From assembly GCA_013365325.1 (NCBI GenBank), contig JABVXV010000230.1, positions 1-64,000 on the forward strand: a stretch of DNA of 64,000 nt. The letters run 5' to 3'. The stretch comes from Dipetalonema caudispina (taxonomy: Eukaryota; Nematoda; Chromadorea; Rhabditida; Onchocercidae). Positions 38,607 to 52,408 of this stretch are shown in pieces; positions within the stretch are counted from its first letter, which is position 1, and every line of letters starts with the position of its first letter. Under the pieces are notes generated by a model. It was not told the DNA's origin. It saw nothing but the letters and a program-made list of their open reading frames with translations, and made no database searches. A program made the position numbers and the translations under genes.

Positions 38607-40516
38607 AATGTTTGGGAGGAAATAATAAAGCTAATTTATTTAAATATGCCGAATAGTATCAAAATAACAATTTTCCCTCTTTATTTGAGATAATATCAAC
38701 TTCATGGAATTGAATGCACCTTTTAGTTTGATTTCGCTGTAATATGAATTAATAACTTAATTCATTTATACAAATAGATCTGACCAAAATACTCAGTCAA
38801 TTAATCTAAGACAATGATATAATTAGTTGAAATTAATACTATTAATATCAATAATAAGAAAAAGAATGATATCGTCTATTGAAAAGTATGATACGATAGA
38901 TTACAGTAATTGACCTATAAATGGACGATAATCATTATTCGTATTTCACGTCCGTAATAGCTCCGACCGATACGGAGAAGCAAAGTTGCTTCTTTCTTCT
39001 TTCCCTTCCAATAATTTTGCAATACTTCGATAATGTTTACTGCTACCAATCAAGAGGTGGAGGTAATACTAATGGTAAGAGGTGGTGTCTACCTGTTTGT
39101 TTCTAACCAAAATTCGTATTAAAAAAAAAGGTATATTGGTAACAGCGAAGGTTCTTTTCTCTTTCGTTTTTTTTTTTTAATTCTTTTTTTTTTTTCGAAA
39201 AGATCGAAAAGAGAGATGATAATAATTTTATGAGATCGATACTACTTTTTTTCAGGGTAGTTTTTTACAAATATCTCTGTTCCTCGTCCTTTTTTTTTTT
39301 TTTTGAATAAATTCTTTGGAAGATAAAAAATAACGGAGGCATTTAGGTGCATCGAAAGATAAATGAATAATTAAATTAATATTTCGATCTTTCTGATAAT
39401 TTTACATCTTTACACTTTTCATTAATTGATATAAGCAATATTATTGATAAGGAAAGTTTGATTTATTTTTATATTTATTAATAGATAAAGGTTTGCTACC
39501 AATTTTAATTATTATTAACACTTCGTTTTAATTAATTAGTGTAAAATTTAGCCAGAATATTTTATGCAACCATTGTATTGCCCGCTATTTATGATTAATA
39601 CGACCTTCTCAAACATCCATTTCATGTATTGATATCAGAAAAAAAAGTTTTAACATGTTGAATAATTTTAAAATTAATTAATAAAGTGATGATTTTGGAC
39701 TTAATCAACAAAGCAAATGTGTTAAATTAAAGTGCAACAAATGGCACTTTAGAATACTAATAAATTGAAATGATTTAAGTGTAAGAATAAATGTGAAAAT
39801 AGAATTAGTATCAAAAAGGAAATTTTTAAACAAATAGAAACATTTAGACAAATTAACCTGTATTAATATTCCCTTACCTGTTTTCATTTTCGTTGACCTT
39901 TTAACCATTACTATAATTTGATGAAATAATTGAGCAATCTATTAATGGCTATATGTACGCACATAAATATACAAATGAGTATGACATTCCCACTCGAATC
40001 ATTGAAAGATATAAAAATGAGTATGATAAATAAATATGAAATTATTTCATTAATTGATTTATTAATTAATAGACAAATATAACATATGCTAAATTTATAT
40101 TGCATAACTTTACAACATTCGTAGCAGAGTTTTTCAAATATTATTGGGCAAATGCAAATTATAAGTGCTACAAAGGTAAAGCTGAATAAAAATTCAATTC
40201 GAATATTTGTTTCTTTTTTTTTTTTTTCATTTTGTTATAAATAAGTCTCTTCATAATTTACAGTGTTAACGTTCATATAATGGAATATTTCATTGTAATA
40301 AATAGCATTACTAAAAAGGAATTAAAAATAAGCTCGTTAAATATATATGTTTGGAATTAGCATTGTGGAGGAGTATAAATATGCATAAAATAACTATTCA
40401 AATTCATGGAAGCAATTTTATCAACAAGTTTTGTTTTTCCTTTTTTTTTTTTTACAAATTCACTTTTACAATCTCCATATAAATAGTATTATGCAAACAT
40501 TGTCAATTAAATCTAT

Positions 40517-40536
40517 CCCCCCCCACCCCCCCTCCC
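40517..40536. other. C-run tract, potential G-quadruplex on the minus strand
   Basis: Runs of 8, 7 and 3 cytosines separated by single bases give three G runs on the minus strand. The longest can be split into two, so four G-tracts are available for a quadruplex. Such a tract is rare in this AT-rich background. It lies about 1.9 kb upstream of the peroxidase start. Confidence 0.6.
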
Positions 40537-41414
40537 AAAAAAAAATGACAAGTTTTTGAAATTGTAAAGTGTGACACTTAAATAAAATTAAATCACTTAT
40601 CGTTTTTATTTTGTAAAAATTGAAATACTACAACCATCCTAGCGAAACTTTTTCATCAACTAAAGAATAAAGAAAAAACACATCACATCATATTTTACCA
40701 ATCTCGTTTTTTCTTCTTTTTACCTTTTATTTTTGAAAACGGAAAATTTTTCAAAAAGAGTGTTATTTATAAATTTAGAATTTCATTTATTTGTTCAAAT
40801 GAATTTTGCTTGAATTATTGCTACAAAGGATATTGTACACATTGGTTTATTGATATTAAATATTACTAAGAAATAACCTATGGAAATTTTAGGCCACCTT
40901 TTTGTGCTTCATATATTATCGTTTAAATTTAAATTAAATTGCTTAACTTTTCATTGATTTCAAATTGTTCCATTGCTTTAAAAGTTTGAAATAATATAAT
41001 GGGTAATGATTTATCTGCTGCTTAACATTTAATAATAGTTTATTTTTTTATAAAATCTAACATATCGTTATCATTGCTATCATTTTCATCATGTAACATT
41101 ATCAAAGTACCACAAAATATGCATATTACCAGATGCTTATTATTTCATCATCATTTTGTATGTTACTTATGCAAACTAAACATTGGGTTGATAATAACTA
41201 ACAAAAATTTAAACATAACAAGTATACAATTAGCACAATTTATTAAGTAATTGATTAATTGATAAAAATTTTCTTAAAAATGTTGCATAATAATAAAAAA
41301 GAATATGATTTATATAATATTTTTTGTTTTCTTTAGATTTTGCAAACTTTATGTTTCATTTCTTTTTTTTTTATTCTTAAGCGATTCTTAACAACTAATA
41401 ACAACATTTGTCTT

Positions 41415-41415
<1 letters not shown>

Positions 41416-41446
<31 letters not shown>
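41416..41446. repeat. poly-A homopolymer, 31 bases
   Basis: This is the longest homopolymer in the window. It is followed by an A-rich tail, lies in gene-free DNA, and shows no flanking features that would mark a retrotransposed transcript. Confidence 0.9.
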
Positions 41447-41448
<2 letters not shown>

Positions 41449-42888
41449 AAAAATAAATGAAAAAAATTTTGATAATGAATTTCCAGTTTTCATTTTTTCA
41501 TACCAAGATGTTAATACTCCCTCCATAAAATGTTGTTGATGTTATCAAAAGAAAAAGCTCAAAAATTCGGAAAAACTATGTAAAAAAAATTAAAAATGTG
41601 AGGATTAAACAGGTATATAATTAATTTCAATTTACCGTTATTCCTTATCGCTAGTGTATCATTTATAAATGACATTAATAATAGTGATGGGATAGAAATG
41701 AGAATGATAACGATGATAATAAAGATAATAATAAAATTATTGTTTGTATTGCCACTTACAATAATTATTATAATTTCTTCTTCTTCCAGAAATATATTCC
41801 TATTTTTTTAAAGTAAAACCTTACATACCTGCTTAATGCTAATGATAATACTAATAATAGCTGTTTAAACGAATATAATTTCTGAATCTTAAATTTTAAC
41901 TTGCAATTATACAAAAATAAATGACAGGGAAACGAGTAATATTTCAATCTAAGCCATTTGAGAATTCTAAGCTACTTTAAAAATTTTTGAATTTCAAATT
42001 TGAAGATACTTCAAAAATCTTTGAATTCAAAGAAAAATGAATTATTTTTTTTGTGTATTAATGCGAACATTCCTCCGTTTTTTTTAAATAGCTAAACTAT
42101 TGAATGCATTTTTTTATTGCTTCAAGCAACTTCGAACATTCATCGAATACTATTCAAACTTCTTTGTTTAACTTTACTCATCGCATACTATTACATTTCT
42201 TGCATAATGTGAGTTGTAATTACAAGATGATGGAAAACAATTATAATCAGAAAATAATAAAATGTGGTACGAAAAAAACTGAAATAACATCAAATCATGG
42301 TCACGTGAAAAAATTTTTTTTTTCTTTTTACCACATCGAAATTACAACAGTAAAGTACAACCATAAATTTGCAACTGTTCATATTTATTTATCTAACAAA
42401 TTAGCTTCATAATCAAACAAAACTATTGATCATTTTTATGTTACAATCTTTTTCTTCAAAATTTAATCCCTGGCTTTATTTGAATAGATTAGCTAAAATT
42501 AGATTTGGATTTGAATTCAATTTTTAAAATTTATATTGATGTAGAAAATATAATCGTTGAATTGGACAACGTCTCTGTTAACGTATTGCTTTTAGAACCA
42601 TTGAAGTTTCAAATTCATATATTTTATAAAAATCATTCAACTTAAGTTTTATATTTAATTCAATTATTTCTAATTTATATAACCCAATAAATTTCATATT
42701 TTTTAACTTGAATAAAGAATTTTTGTTTTAAAACTTGCAAAGACTAATCATTGCTTTATGATTTATAAAACGCACATTAATTTACATACTAATTTAAATT
42801 ATATCACATAATTACTGTATGAGGCATTAATAATAAAAATTTCAATTTTTTGTTTTAAAAATTTCGATGATATCTGAAAATGCAACAA

Positions 42889-45800
42889 CTAATCTAATAA
42901 AGACATTTCACTAATAGGCATAGTAACCAATGCAGCAACAATTACCTTGCAATGATCGACTAGGATTATCCGGACATCATCTGAAATACCCTTTTCCGGA
43001 TTGAGGCAACGTACTACGACATGAAATATATATGTCATTCCAGATACCAATGCTGGAACCGGAATCAATGAATCCTCAAATTCGTACAATTCTTGATTGT
43101 AGTGAAACAACAAATAAAGATGTTGAAGAGGTGACTGACTGAAATGATATCTGACGATTTCGTTAACAAATTATTTCATCAATTTGGAAAAAAATTGAAA
43201 TTTTGAAGGAAAATTTCCTACAAATTAGTGAAGCAAATGATTCTTTTTTCCAAATGCTTTATTATTAATAAATTAAATGCTGTTATAATAACAAAAAAAG
43301 TTTGTCATTATTTACTCTTACAAAAATTCGTTTTTAATGAAATTTTATTGTTTTACAACGAGAAAAAAATAAAAAGACATTTCAATTTATATTCAAAAAA
43401 TGAAACATACGAAGCAGCTTGAAGTTTGATAATCATTCGAAAAATTGGTCCAAAACCATTAATTTCCACTGATATTTCCACTGCTTCATTTTTTCTGGTC
43501 GATATTGAATTCAATGAATTTTGTGTCAAATTTGCAAATGCTTTAGTAACTGCTAATCGTAACATAAATAAGTCTCTTTGAAAAACCTAAAGAGTGTATA
43601 ATTATCACATGAAATCGTTGTAATCCATATCATATCAATCATTACCAATTGTAATCACTACGATGATAATATAATCCAATTATTATACTTTTTTTAGTGA
43701 TAAAAAAAATTTAAAGAGTAAAATTTCATTAGCATAACGTTAAGTTGTTAATAAAAAAAAAAAATTTGATTGTTTGATAGGATCAATAAAAATCAACAAT
43801 GAGACAAAGAAACAGAAAAAAAAGGTTAGGAACTGATTTTTTATTTTAACTGAAAAACAAAAAATTTATCCAAATAATGGAATGAAATTAATGTGAATTA
43901 AGCAAATTTATTGCGTATAATTTCACTCATCATCTACTTAAACGTACATAGTCTTTGATTATTATCAACAGAGGAAAGATTGGTTAACATGGGGAAATTT
44001 AACTTATATCAAATGAAATTCTCAAATAAAAAGCATAGCATTTCATCACATATACAAAAATTAAATACCAAAATATTATTAATTCAGATTAACATAAATT
44101 ATCTAGATTTAATCTGTCTCGAAATTCATTTCATTCGATTCTAATTATTTTGAAAATTTTTTTTGATAAGAATTTTCAAATTTCATACATTGTAATTAAT
44201 AATAATTGGATGAAAATTATGCTTTGCATTCCCTATTATCTTTTCCAGGAAAGATTTCGTTTTTTATTATTTATTTAAAAATATTAAATACCTGATGCAT
44301 AAGTTGTGCATGTTCGCGTTCACGAATTGTTTGATCGACGTAAATTTGCGTCCTGCGTGGTATATTTAATTTTCGAAATTGCGCTTGTACAGCACCAACT
44401 TCTCCAAGTTTTTCATCCAGTGTTGCTGTTCGACGAAAAAGCTTCACAATTAAGCCACCGCCTTGAAGGAAATTTTCTTTAGCAACAAAAAATTTTCAAA
44501 TTCATAAGCATAAAGCTTCTGTAAGTTATCATTTCAAGAAATTAGCATAGGTAATTTTTAATTTGGCATCAAAAAAAAAAAAAAAATTAACAATTAACAT
44601 AAAGAGTTACTTTTCTGGTATTCAAATATCTACCTAATTGTTTCTTATTATTATATCAAAAATGATTAAATTTTTAAAATCGTAATTACACTAGAAAGAA
44701 ACTGATGCAGCATCGTATAGAATGTTTAAAAATCTTGCAGTAAGATTTATATAAGTAAATAGGTTAATAAACAAATAAACAGGCTTAAGCTCAGGTAAGA
44801 TGTCATTTGATCATTACAACAATTTCATTCTTACCTGTTGTCCCAATAATTAGTGCACCTTCCTCACGTCCAAACTGTCCATATTTGATCCAATTTATGG
44901 GTTGATCAATTTTTTGTTGATCCAATAATGATGTTTCACTATAAATTCTCACCTGAAATCTGTTTCCAAATCAATAAATTTCATACAAAACTAAATTTTA
45001 AGCATTTATGCAAACAAATTAAATTTCGACTACTCACCAATGAATGAGCTGATAAAGATGATAAAATATGTTTTACGAACTGCGAATTTCAACTTTAGCA
45101 ATCATTTTTTAAATGACGTTACATTAAGATTTCGATGCAAGTTAGAAATCAAGTCTTTTTAATTAAAATAATTGAAAAAAATTATTTTTAATTAAAATAT
45201 TTTAATTAAAATAAAATTAAATGACCTCTTTCTCTAAGGCAACTAATAGAGCAACATATTGTTTAGGTTCATAGGTGAAAGTATCAATACCACGTATGGT
45301 TTCGTTCAGTTTTATTTTATTTTGTCGCTTTCCATTCGCAGCAAAAAATGATATCGTCTCATCGGTACATGCTACCACTAACTGAAATCCATGTTAGCAA
45401 TATATGTTCAAATTACTTTCTTGACATCAGTACACAATCATTTTAGGTTTTCATTTAGGTTAAGAAATAGAAACAAGAAATGACTAATTCTGAAGCAATG
45501 TGTGTGTTGTAAAAACAAAAATGAATTCATTTATTGACATCTTACGATTTTTAAAAGATTGAAATAATATTATCAATAATAGAAAAACAATAATCAGATC
45601 ATACAAAGAACCAAGCTATATTACAATCAGGTCATTCATGCCTTTTCTAATTAGCTTAGTAATGTTGCATACATAACAGTTGTAGCATATTACTAAGGGA
45701 AATTCCTGATCGCAATTTTTTCCGTCTAATTTCTGTAATTCTTTTTTTTCCTCTTTACAAAATTATCGATTAGATCGGTACTACAAAGATTTTTATTAAA

Positions 45801-47240
45801 TTGTAGCCTAATATTTTACCATTGATTTATAATCAATTGATTACTAACCTGTTTACCAACGCGTATCATACCGATGATATCAGTTGTCATAGTGATAATT
45901 GGACTTAACACTGATTTCATACCTCGTTTGATACTAAAAATTTCCGCATCTCTTGTACTTACAAATATTCGATAGTCTACATCGTAAAAACCTGAAATAT
46001 GAAAAATATCATACATTTTATAGTAAAATAAAATAATAGTTTCAATTAAATATTTAATTAACTATATCAATAAAGAATACAATTTTTAAGAATCAAAAAT
46101 TTAAAATTTAGTTTTTTGAGTATTCTTTGCTTGTCTGTCTAAATACAGTTTTATGCATTGATGCTAACCTGCAGCATATAAAAATACCGGAATTCCCGGT
46201 ATTTTACATTGCGCTAAAATGGTAAATGCTTGAGTATCAATGCAATAGACATATCCATATTCCGTGGCGCAAATGATACAATCGATAGCGTTATGCTCAG
46301 CAGATGATCGTTTCATTGTTGTCATACAAGTTATGGTACTTTGATGAACCAATTTACTATTTAAGCATTGCTGAAGTATATCTTCTCGATCTTTTTCTTT
46401 ACTACATAGAAATGCTTGCGAACGAGTTGTTAGTTCCATACTACCAAGCTATAATAAAATTTATTTATCATTGTTATCAGTAATTTAATTTTTTTCAAAG
46501 ATTTTTAATTAATAATCAAAAAAAGAATGCCTAGAAATGTTTGCAGAATTTTTTTGAAAATTTTATGATTTAAATCAAAATATGCTATTGTTAACAATTA
46601 AACTTCAATAATTTTTTATTTTTTTTGAAATAAAATGATGAAATGTTAAACCTTATGAAGTAGTTTTACAAGCACCGCATGAAGTTGTATTGCATTGATA
46701 TGGCCAGCTTCAACATGTCGCCAAGCTTCTGCTTCATCTTCGTTTATTTCTAACGATGCTGGTGTGAATTTGTAAAATGGTTTTAAATTTTTATAAATTA
46801 GAATTGATGAACCACAAGCTACTGCCAAGGATGATAAACTAGGCTGTACCTGTAATCAGTATACAAGAGAATTATGCAATTACGATATTAAAATATGCTA
46901 TAAGTAAATAAAACAAAGTTATCAGGCATAATTCTAAAAGTTTTAAAAATTTACAAATATACATGGAAACGATATAATTACATTAACTTACATTTTCATT
47001 ATTGAATGATACTAAAGCAGATGGTAAATCGCTGAGGACATTTTCACCAATTACTTGTAAACCTCGAAATACTTTCAGTCGGATATCATATTTTTCAGTA
47101 CCAAAATCACCAATTACTAATTTATAATCACCATCACCATGAAGATCCGCCAAGCATACACAACTTGGAAGAGTATTAAGGCCAAGAGAGGTGACATTTA
47201 AAGCTGATACCCATTTAGTGGTATTTACATTCTTTTCCAT
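42889..47240 (-). CDS. bbs-1: Bardet-Biedl syndrome 1 protein, BBSome subunit
   Basis: BBS1 is the BBSome subunit that binds ARL6/BBS3 and recruits the complex to ciliary membranes for intraflagellar cargo transport; in nematodes it acts in ciliated sensory neurons. Exons, in transcript order: 47240-46992, 46849-46652, 46448-46169, 45991-45849, 45381-45226, 44952-44835, 44461-44292, 43586-43411, 43138-42889; phases close at 579 aa (human about 593). Readable family blocks are CLADLHGDGDYKLVIGDFG near residue 30, IYKNLKPFYKFT, TCMTTMKR followed by AFTILAQCKIPGIPVF, MIRVGKQ, GREEGALIIGTTGGGLIVK, RKLNIPRRTQIYVDQTIRER, a region ending GFGPIFRMIIKLQ, and ELYEFEDSLIPVPALVSGMTY near the C-terminus. 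This is the expected propeller plus C-terminal appendage layout. Start: a TTTCAG lies one base before the ATG, so trans-splicing there is likely. All introns are GT-AG. Confidence 0.95.
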
Positions 47241-47241
47241 A

Positions 47242-47247
47242 CTGAAA
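47242..47247 (-). promoter_or_regulatory. likely spliced-leader acceptor of bbs-1
   Basis: The minus strand reads TTTCAG, then one T, then the ATG of bbs-1. Nematode spliced-leader sites commonly sit this close to the start codon. It fits a gene that receives SL1, or SL2 if it follows the kinesin gene in an operon. An unseen 5' coding exon is the alternative, though human BBS1 has only a short unconserved leader here. Confidence 0.55.
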
Positions 47248-48289
47248 TTCAAAAATTTCCAAATAATATCATTAAATCTTGCATTAAGTTACTTTTCTAA
47301 CAGTAATATGCAACATTTGCAGGCAAAATACTTAAATATAATTTTACATTCAAATTTCCAGTAAAATTATTTCAATTCCTAATTACTGTAAGAGGTAATG
47401 CGAAGTTTTAAAGGGATCGATTAATTAGTAAATTTTTAAAGGATAAAATATAATACATCATGACCCATACGTCAATATTGACATTTGGTTACTATGGTAA
47501 TGCAATCTATATGACAGCTTAATACTATTACAGTTAGTCGCTATGCTAAGAAATAAGTTATTGATTAATTCAGTAACAGTGAATTTTAAGTTTTTAAGAT
47601 TCCCCTCTTTTTAAAGATCAAAATAACAATGATTGCAAAGTAATTTGGCCAGTTGTATATTGTCCAAAAATGTGGTATCAATTAATTAAGTGGAACACAA
47701 CGAACTTTGCTGTTCTAATCAATTACTATTGATTTAGGCCAATTATATTAATTTAAACTAGCCAAGACTTCAATTTTCATCCATTCAAAACGATTGTACT
47801 GTGTTGTTGAATTTGATTTTATTATTTTTATCTATTTCAAGAACAAAACAAAAAAAAAACATTAGGAATTACATTTTTAAATAATACATCAGTATTTAAA
47901 CATAATTAAAGAATAATATACATATTGTATATTGCTGTGGTATCGATTACATTCATTTCTTCATGCATGAACTGATCGAATGTAGAAAGGTTGGTTCTAA
48001 ACGTGACCTAAAATACTTTATATACAATTCAAAATGTTAAAAAAATATAATATATATATTTACAAAAAATGTTATTTTCGTATATATCTTTGTTTGGATT
48101 TTTATTTCAAAGTTGGAAAGATTAATTTTAAATTGTATTTCAAATCCATATAATTGATTGTGAATTTTGAATTTTGAAGTAAGATCGAACGATCAATCCT
48201 ATTACAGCAATCATTAATATTGCTGAAACATTAATGCTAGCTATGCACAACTATTTTAAATCATTCATTTCAAGAGTTACTAAAGATCT
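47248..48289. other. spacer between the kinesin gene and bbs-1
   Basis: About 1.0 kb separates the kinesin stop codon from the bbs-1 start on the same strand. It is AT-rich and has no supported gene. It presumably holds the kinesin 3' UTR and either a bbs-1 promoter or an intercistronic spacer. Confidence 0.5.
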
Positions 48290-51200
48290 TCAAATCCATT
48301 TGAAATTATGATACCTTCCATATCTGGATGGTGTTGATAATGATCCATAGCCACCACTTTGTGATATTTTAGAGCTTAAGTTCCTCTTTTGCACTTTACT
48401 TAGTTTATCGGCAAAATTCAGGCTACTAACAGTTTCCTGTATTGCAGTTGTATCTGGCACTAATTGTACAATCACTAATGTCTTGCTGTCCCCATCTGAA
48501 TATCACAATTTTTAATATTAATATTAATTTAGGAAATTTTAAGATTGATTTAGATAAAATTAGTAAATTTGACAATTATAGGTCCAAAGGTCAAAAAATA
48601 TGAGTAGGAGGATAAAAGAAGATAAGCTTAAATTATATAGAACTTAATTAGAAAATTAGCTTACTCAAACAATTTTCTAGTAGGCGCGTCAATTGACAAT
48701 TTCGGAATGGAATATGCTGCTGTCGTTGACGTAAAGCGCTGACAACGTTGCCTAATTCGGACAATGACCTATTAATACATTGTGCCTCTTTAAGCTGTTG
48801 ACCTGTTGCACCCGATTGGCTAACGCGTTCTGAACCTGCCAAATCAACTAAGTTTAGTCGACCTGAAAATTATGAATGAATTTGTGACCAAAACGATATT
48901 AATTTCAATATTTTCATTTGTATAAAATTTTAAATCTCATTAATAACTATCGAGACAATTTCACTAAAACTTATTGTCATCCATTTATTCTAAAGTATAT
49001 AAACTATGATAAAATTTGATTAATAAAAATTATTATTCTTTTGACACTTGAACATGTTAACCAATTCAATTGTTCAATGGCAAAAAATTTCATCTAAAAG
49101 TAAATTTCATATTTTGATGAGTAACTTACTTTCTGAAATAGCATTTGTTGTACGATTTAATGCTCGAATTCGAATACAAACAATGGCATGTGAACGGCTC
49201 GAACGATCATTTAAATCAGTTGTCGCACTTGCCTACAATAATTATTGATCATTTCAAATTGTTCATTTTATGTGTCAGAACTATTCATTACTTTCAATTT
49301 ATTTCAATAAATAACATATGAATGGACAAATTTGAAGACAATTTATATGTTAATTAATTATTTTACCCGATTCATTCGTCCTTTCTTCAATACTTCTTGT
49401 ACTTCTTCTAGCGTACTTACGTTAAATACAAGTAAGCCAGGAATATTTAACATGCCATCATTACCGATCCGTATTGGAAGATTATTCTTACCGTTTGATA
49501 ATAAATCTCTAGAAATTTACAACAAAATTTACATTTTAAAAAATAAAATTACCTTTTATAAGTTTAAATTTCTTAAAAACAATTTAAAATATTACTTTTT
49601 CCACAATCAAATTATAAACTTTAAACTAATTGCTATGTATCTTTAACAAAATATACCTTATTTTTTCATTATATATTTCTAGCATTGAAATTGAAATCGT
49701 ATAATCAATATCATTCAAGCGTTCTTTCGCTATTCGAAATAAATGAATTAGGGATCGATGATACACACCCGGATCACTGGGTAATCCCTAAAATTGGCAC
49801 TAATTTTTCAACTTAAACCATTTTTTTTTAAATATTAAATTCAAATTCATTTGAAGAATAAATATCATGCATTAATTGATAACTGCATGGAACGAAAGGT
49901 ATTTGAAGGTGAACATGCCATGAGCACATATGCTAAATTTTAATATCAAGTTCTCTTGATGATTAAATTTATAAAATTTCAATTATCAAATAACCTCCAT
50001 GGTATATGTTTTACCGCTTCCGGTATGTCCATATGCAAATATACATACATTATAACCATCCATACAACTTGTTATAAATGGACAAATTTCTTCAAAAATC
50101 TACAAATATCTTTGATTTTCAGTAAGAAATTAAATATTACATTTGTTTGATTGCTAATTTTACATCTCTTTCTTTTTAACTCATCCAACAAACATTATAT
50201 TTGTTTGTTTATCAATTTTTCATCCTTTATGCTTGTTTACTTTTGTGAAAGAAAAAAATTTATGAGAAAATTATTTAAAATAAAATTATGTTTATTGACA
50301 AGAAAAAGCGAAAAATAAGTTATATATTTGAATTATAAATTATTTTTACATGGAAAATTAAGACTAGTAGACATACACTGCTGGAAAGGAAATATTGATA
50401 ATTGAAATTGCAATTTGGATTTAGCTCGATATTAAACGGTATATTACAATAATTTATATTAAATTCAAAATTAATATGAAAATGATGTAACAATTTTACC
50501 TACATCTGATTGTGTATGCTTTTCGTTAAAAGCTCGATCACAATGAAATTTCTTCCGATCACCATTGGTACTTTCAACAGTTATTATACCACTATCAAGT
50601 GGATCAATTAGTAATGATAATTTCGAGTAATTCCCTAATGCTGGTCGTATACGGCAAAATACACGAATATTACCTTGAAAAAAAAAAAAAAGAAAAAGAA
50701 AAATGATATTTAATATATAAAAATCTGTGAATTTCTATTAAATTTCATTTTGTTACTAATTATTTAGTGGATGATCATTTTTGATAAATTACCATTCATT
50801 TCGACCAGTTTATTGTGCAATCGTTTTCTAGTATCAATTTCCTTTTGATATCGTTTTATCAATGATTTAATGACACAACCAATTCTTAATTCCATATCTT
50901 TACGCATCAAATGTAATTCTTCATGTGCTGTTACTTGAATATCAATTATTAATTTCTTTAGTTCAATCTGAAAATTGAAATTTGCATACAAATGAAACGA
51001 ATTAGTTTCTTTTTTTTTTATATCAGTGTATTTTAAGATAAGTGAACAAATACAAAAAGAAAGAAGAAAGAAGCATAGTTTTGCTTGCTTCAGATTGTTA
51101 CAATTGATCAAAAACCTTTGTCTCCATCAATTGTTGCACACTTTTCTGCAATGTCGCAATTGTCACTTGATCATAATGCAATTGATGATGATTATTTTTT

Positions 51201-52408
51201 TCATGCAAAATTTGCATTTTTACTTCTTCCTGATTTTTTGCAAAATCGAGATGATGGTTTAAAGATTGTTGTTGTTTTATTTCATCTGTTTGGCATATTT
51301 TATCGATTTTTTCCGGTATCTTAAAAAATTGACACATAATAAGAGTTAGAAAGGATACGATGATATCAAAATAGTGGGAAAAGTTGTTTTATTTATTTCA
51401 AAATTTCATAATTTATATCTTCAAACATTTGAAAGTTTGAAATAAAACCTAATTAGCAACTATGATACAATTCGTATCGGAAAGATGGATTACGATTTGT
51501 TACTAATTAAATCATCAAATTTTTGCTTTTAATTTTTTGCTAAGATTTATTTACATTCCTTTATAGATTAGCATTTCAACTTATTTTTCGAACTTTTATG
51601 TTAAGTTCAACCTGAGCTAATAAAGAATCTTCCATTTTCAATTGCAATAAACGTATTGAACGTTGCGCATTGACGAGAGCTTCTTTGAGAGCTAAATTTT
51701 CCTCACTTAAAGTACCGAATTCAAGTGAGAGCAGAGAGATACCTTTGAGAATTTTATTACGTACACTAAATGATTTAATTCGACCTGAAATATGCTTATT
51801 TTAAATTAAAAACAAAAACGAATTTTTTTTTTTTATAAAACCATAAAAAATTTCTAATTAACTGACGTCACGTTATTTTAATTCATTGCCCAAATTGTAA
51901 CGAGCATCAGTTTAATCGTTTGCAATATTTTATGTAACTCTTTTACGTTTCACGAAAATTATCTCTGATGGAATTAGGATGATCATTCTACATAGTTATA
52001 TTATTTTTTCAAGATTTCAAAATTTGTCATTCATAATTTCGAACTTACCATTAATATAATCGTCCATATTTCGAATTCGTCCTTCCTGCTCATCGATGAT
52101 ATCTTCTAAACTATGAATTAGTTGATTTTTTACTTTCAAATGTGCTTTCATCATATCCTCTTTAGCATAAATCATCTGTGATTCAACTTCATGATGACAT
52201 TTACATTTATGAAATAAACTTCCAATTTGATAATAATCCATCTCGAGTCTGCAATTTTTATTCAAATTCACGGGTAGAATAGAAAATAGTAATGAAAAGC
52301 AAGGATGTCGAAATGCAAAAAATGTTGAAATTATAATTCAAAATGAACTTATACTTGAATAAGCATTTCTTTGTACCTATCTATCCCGAGAATATCACTA
52401 CTTAACAT
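48290..52408 (-). CDS. klp-3: C-terminal-motor kinesin (kinesin-14, KIFC3/KLP-3 type)
   Basis: Kinesin-14s are minus-end-directed microtubule motors used in spindle assembly, chromosome movement and transport. Exons, in transcript order: 52408-52377, 52248-52049, 51784-51612, 51319-51116, 50967-50793, 50673-50504, 50099-49995, 49787-49657, 49508-49367, 49232-49130, 48862-48665, 48495-48290; 612 aa. Residues 1-260 are charged and likely coiled coil; the neck-motor junction [11 protein letters not shown] is at 262-272; the P-loop GHTGSGKT is at 342-349 (usually GQTGSGKT or GQTGAGKT); switch I NDRSSRSH is at 452-459; switch II DLAGSE is at 485-490; then [11 protein letters not shown]. The motor at the C-terminus after this neck defines kinesin-14. 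GDSKTL resembles KIFC3/KLP-3 more than KIFC1, so the symbol is a best guess. The first exon is short and could have a missing partner upstream. Confidence 0.9.

Larger units (their letters stand above)
38607..42888. other. gene-free stretch between the peroxidase and bbs-1
   Basis: This 4.3 kb holds the presumed 5' flank of the peroxidase gene and the 3' flank of bbs-1. It contains a C-rich tract at 40517-40536, a 31-base A run at 41416-41446 and GATAAT-rich sequence at about 41690-41740. Open frames are A/T-driven. No gene, clear promoter element or RNA gene was recognised. Confidence 0.6.

Noticed and set aside
39705..40105. Two hydrophobic minus-strand frames upstream of the peroxidase
   Set aside because: A/T-driven with no family signal.
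42104..42412. 102-codon plus-strand frame near the bbs-1 3' end
   Set aside because: Low-complexity Phe/His/Lys content, no splice or motif support.
49048..51324. Plus-strand frames opposite the kinesin exons
   Set aside because: Antisense shadows of exons that carry the kinesin motor signatures and coiled coil.
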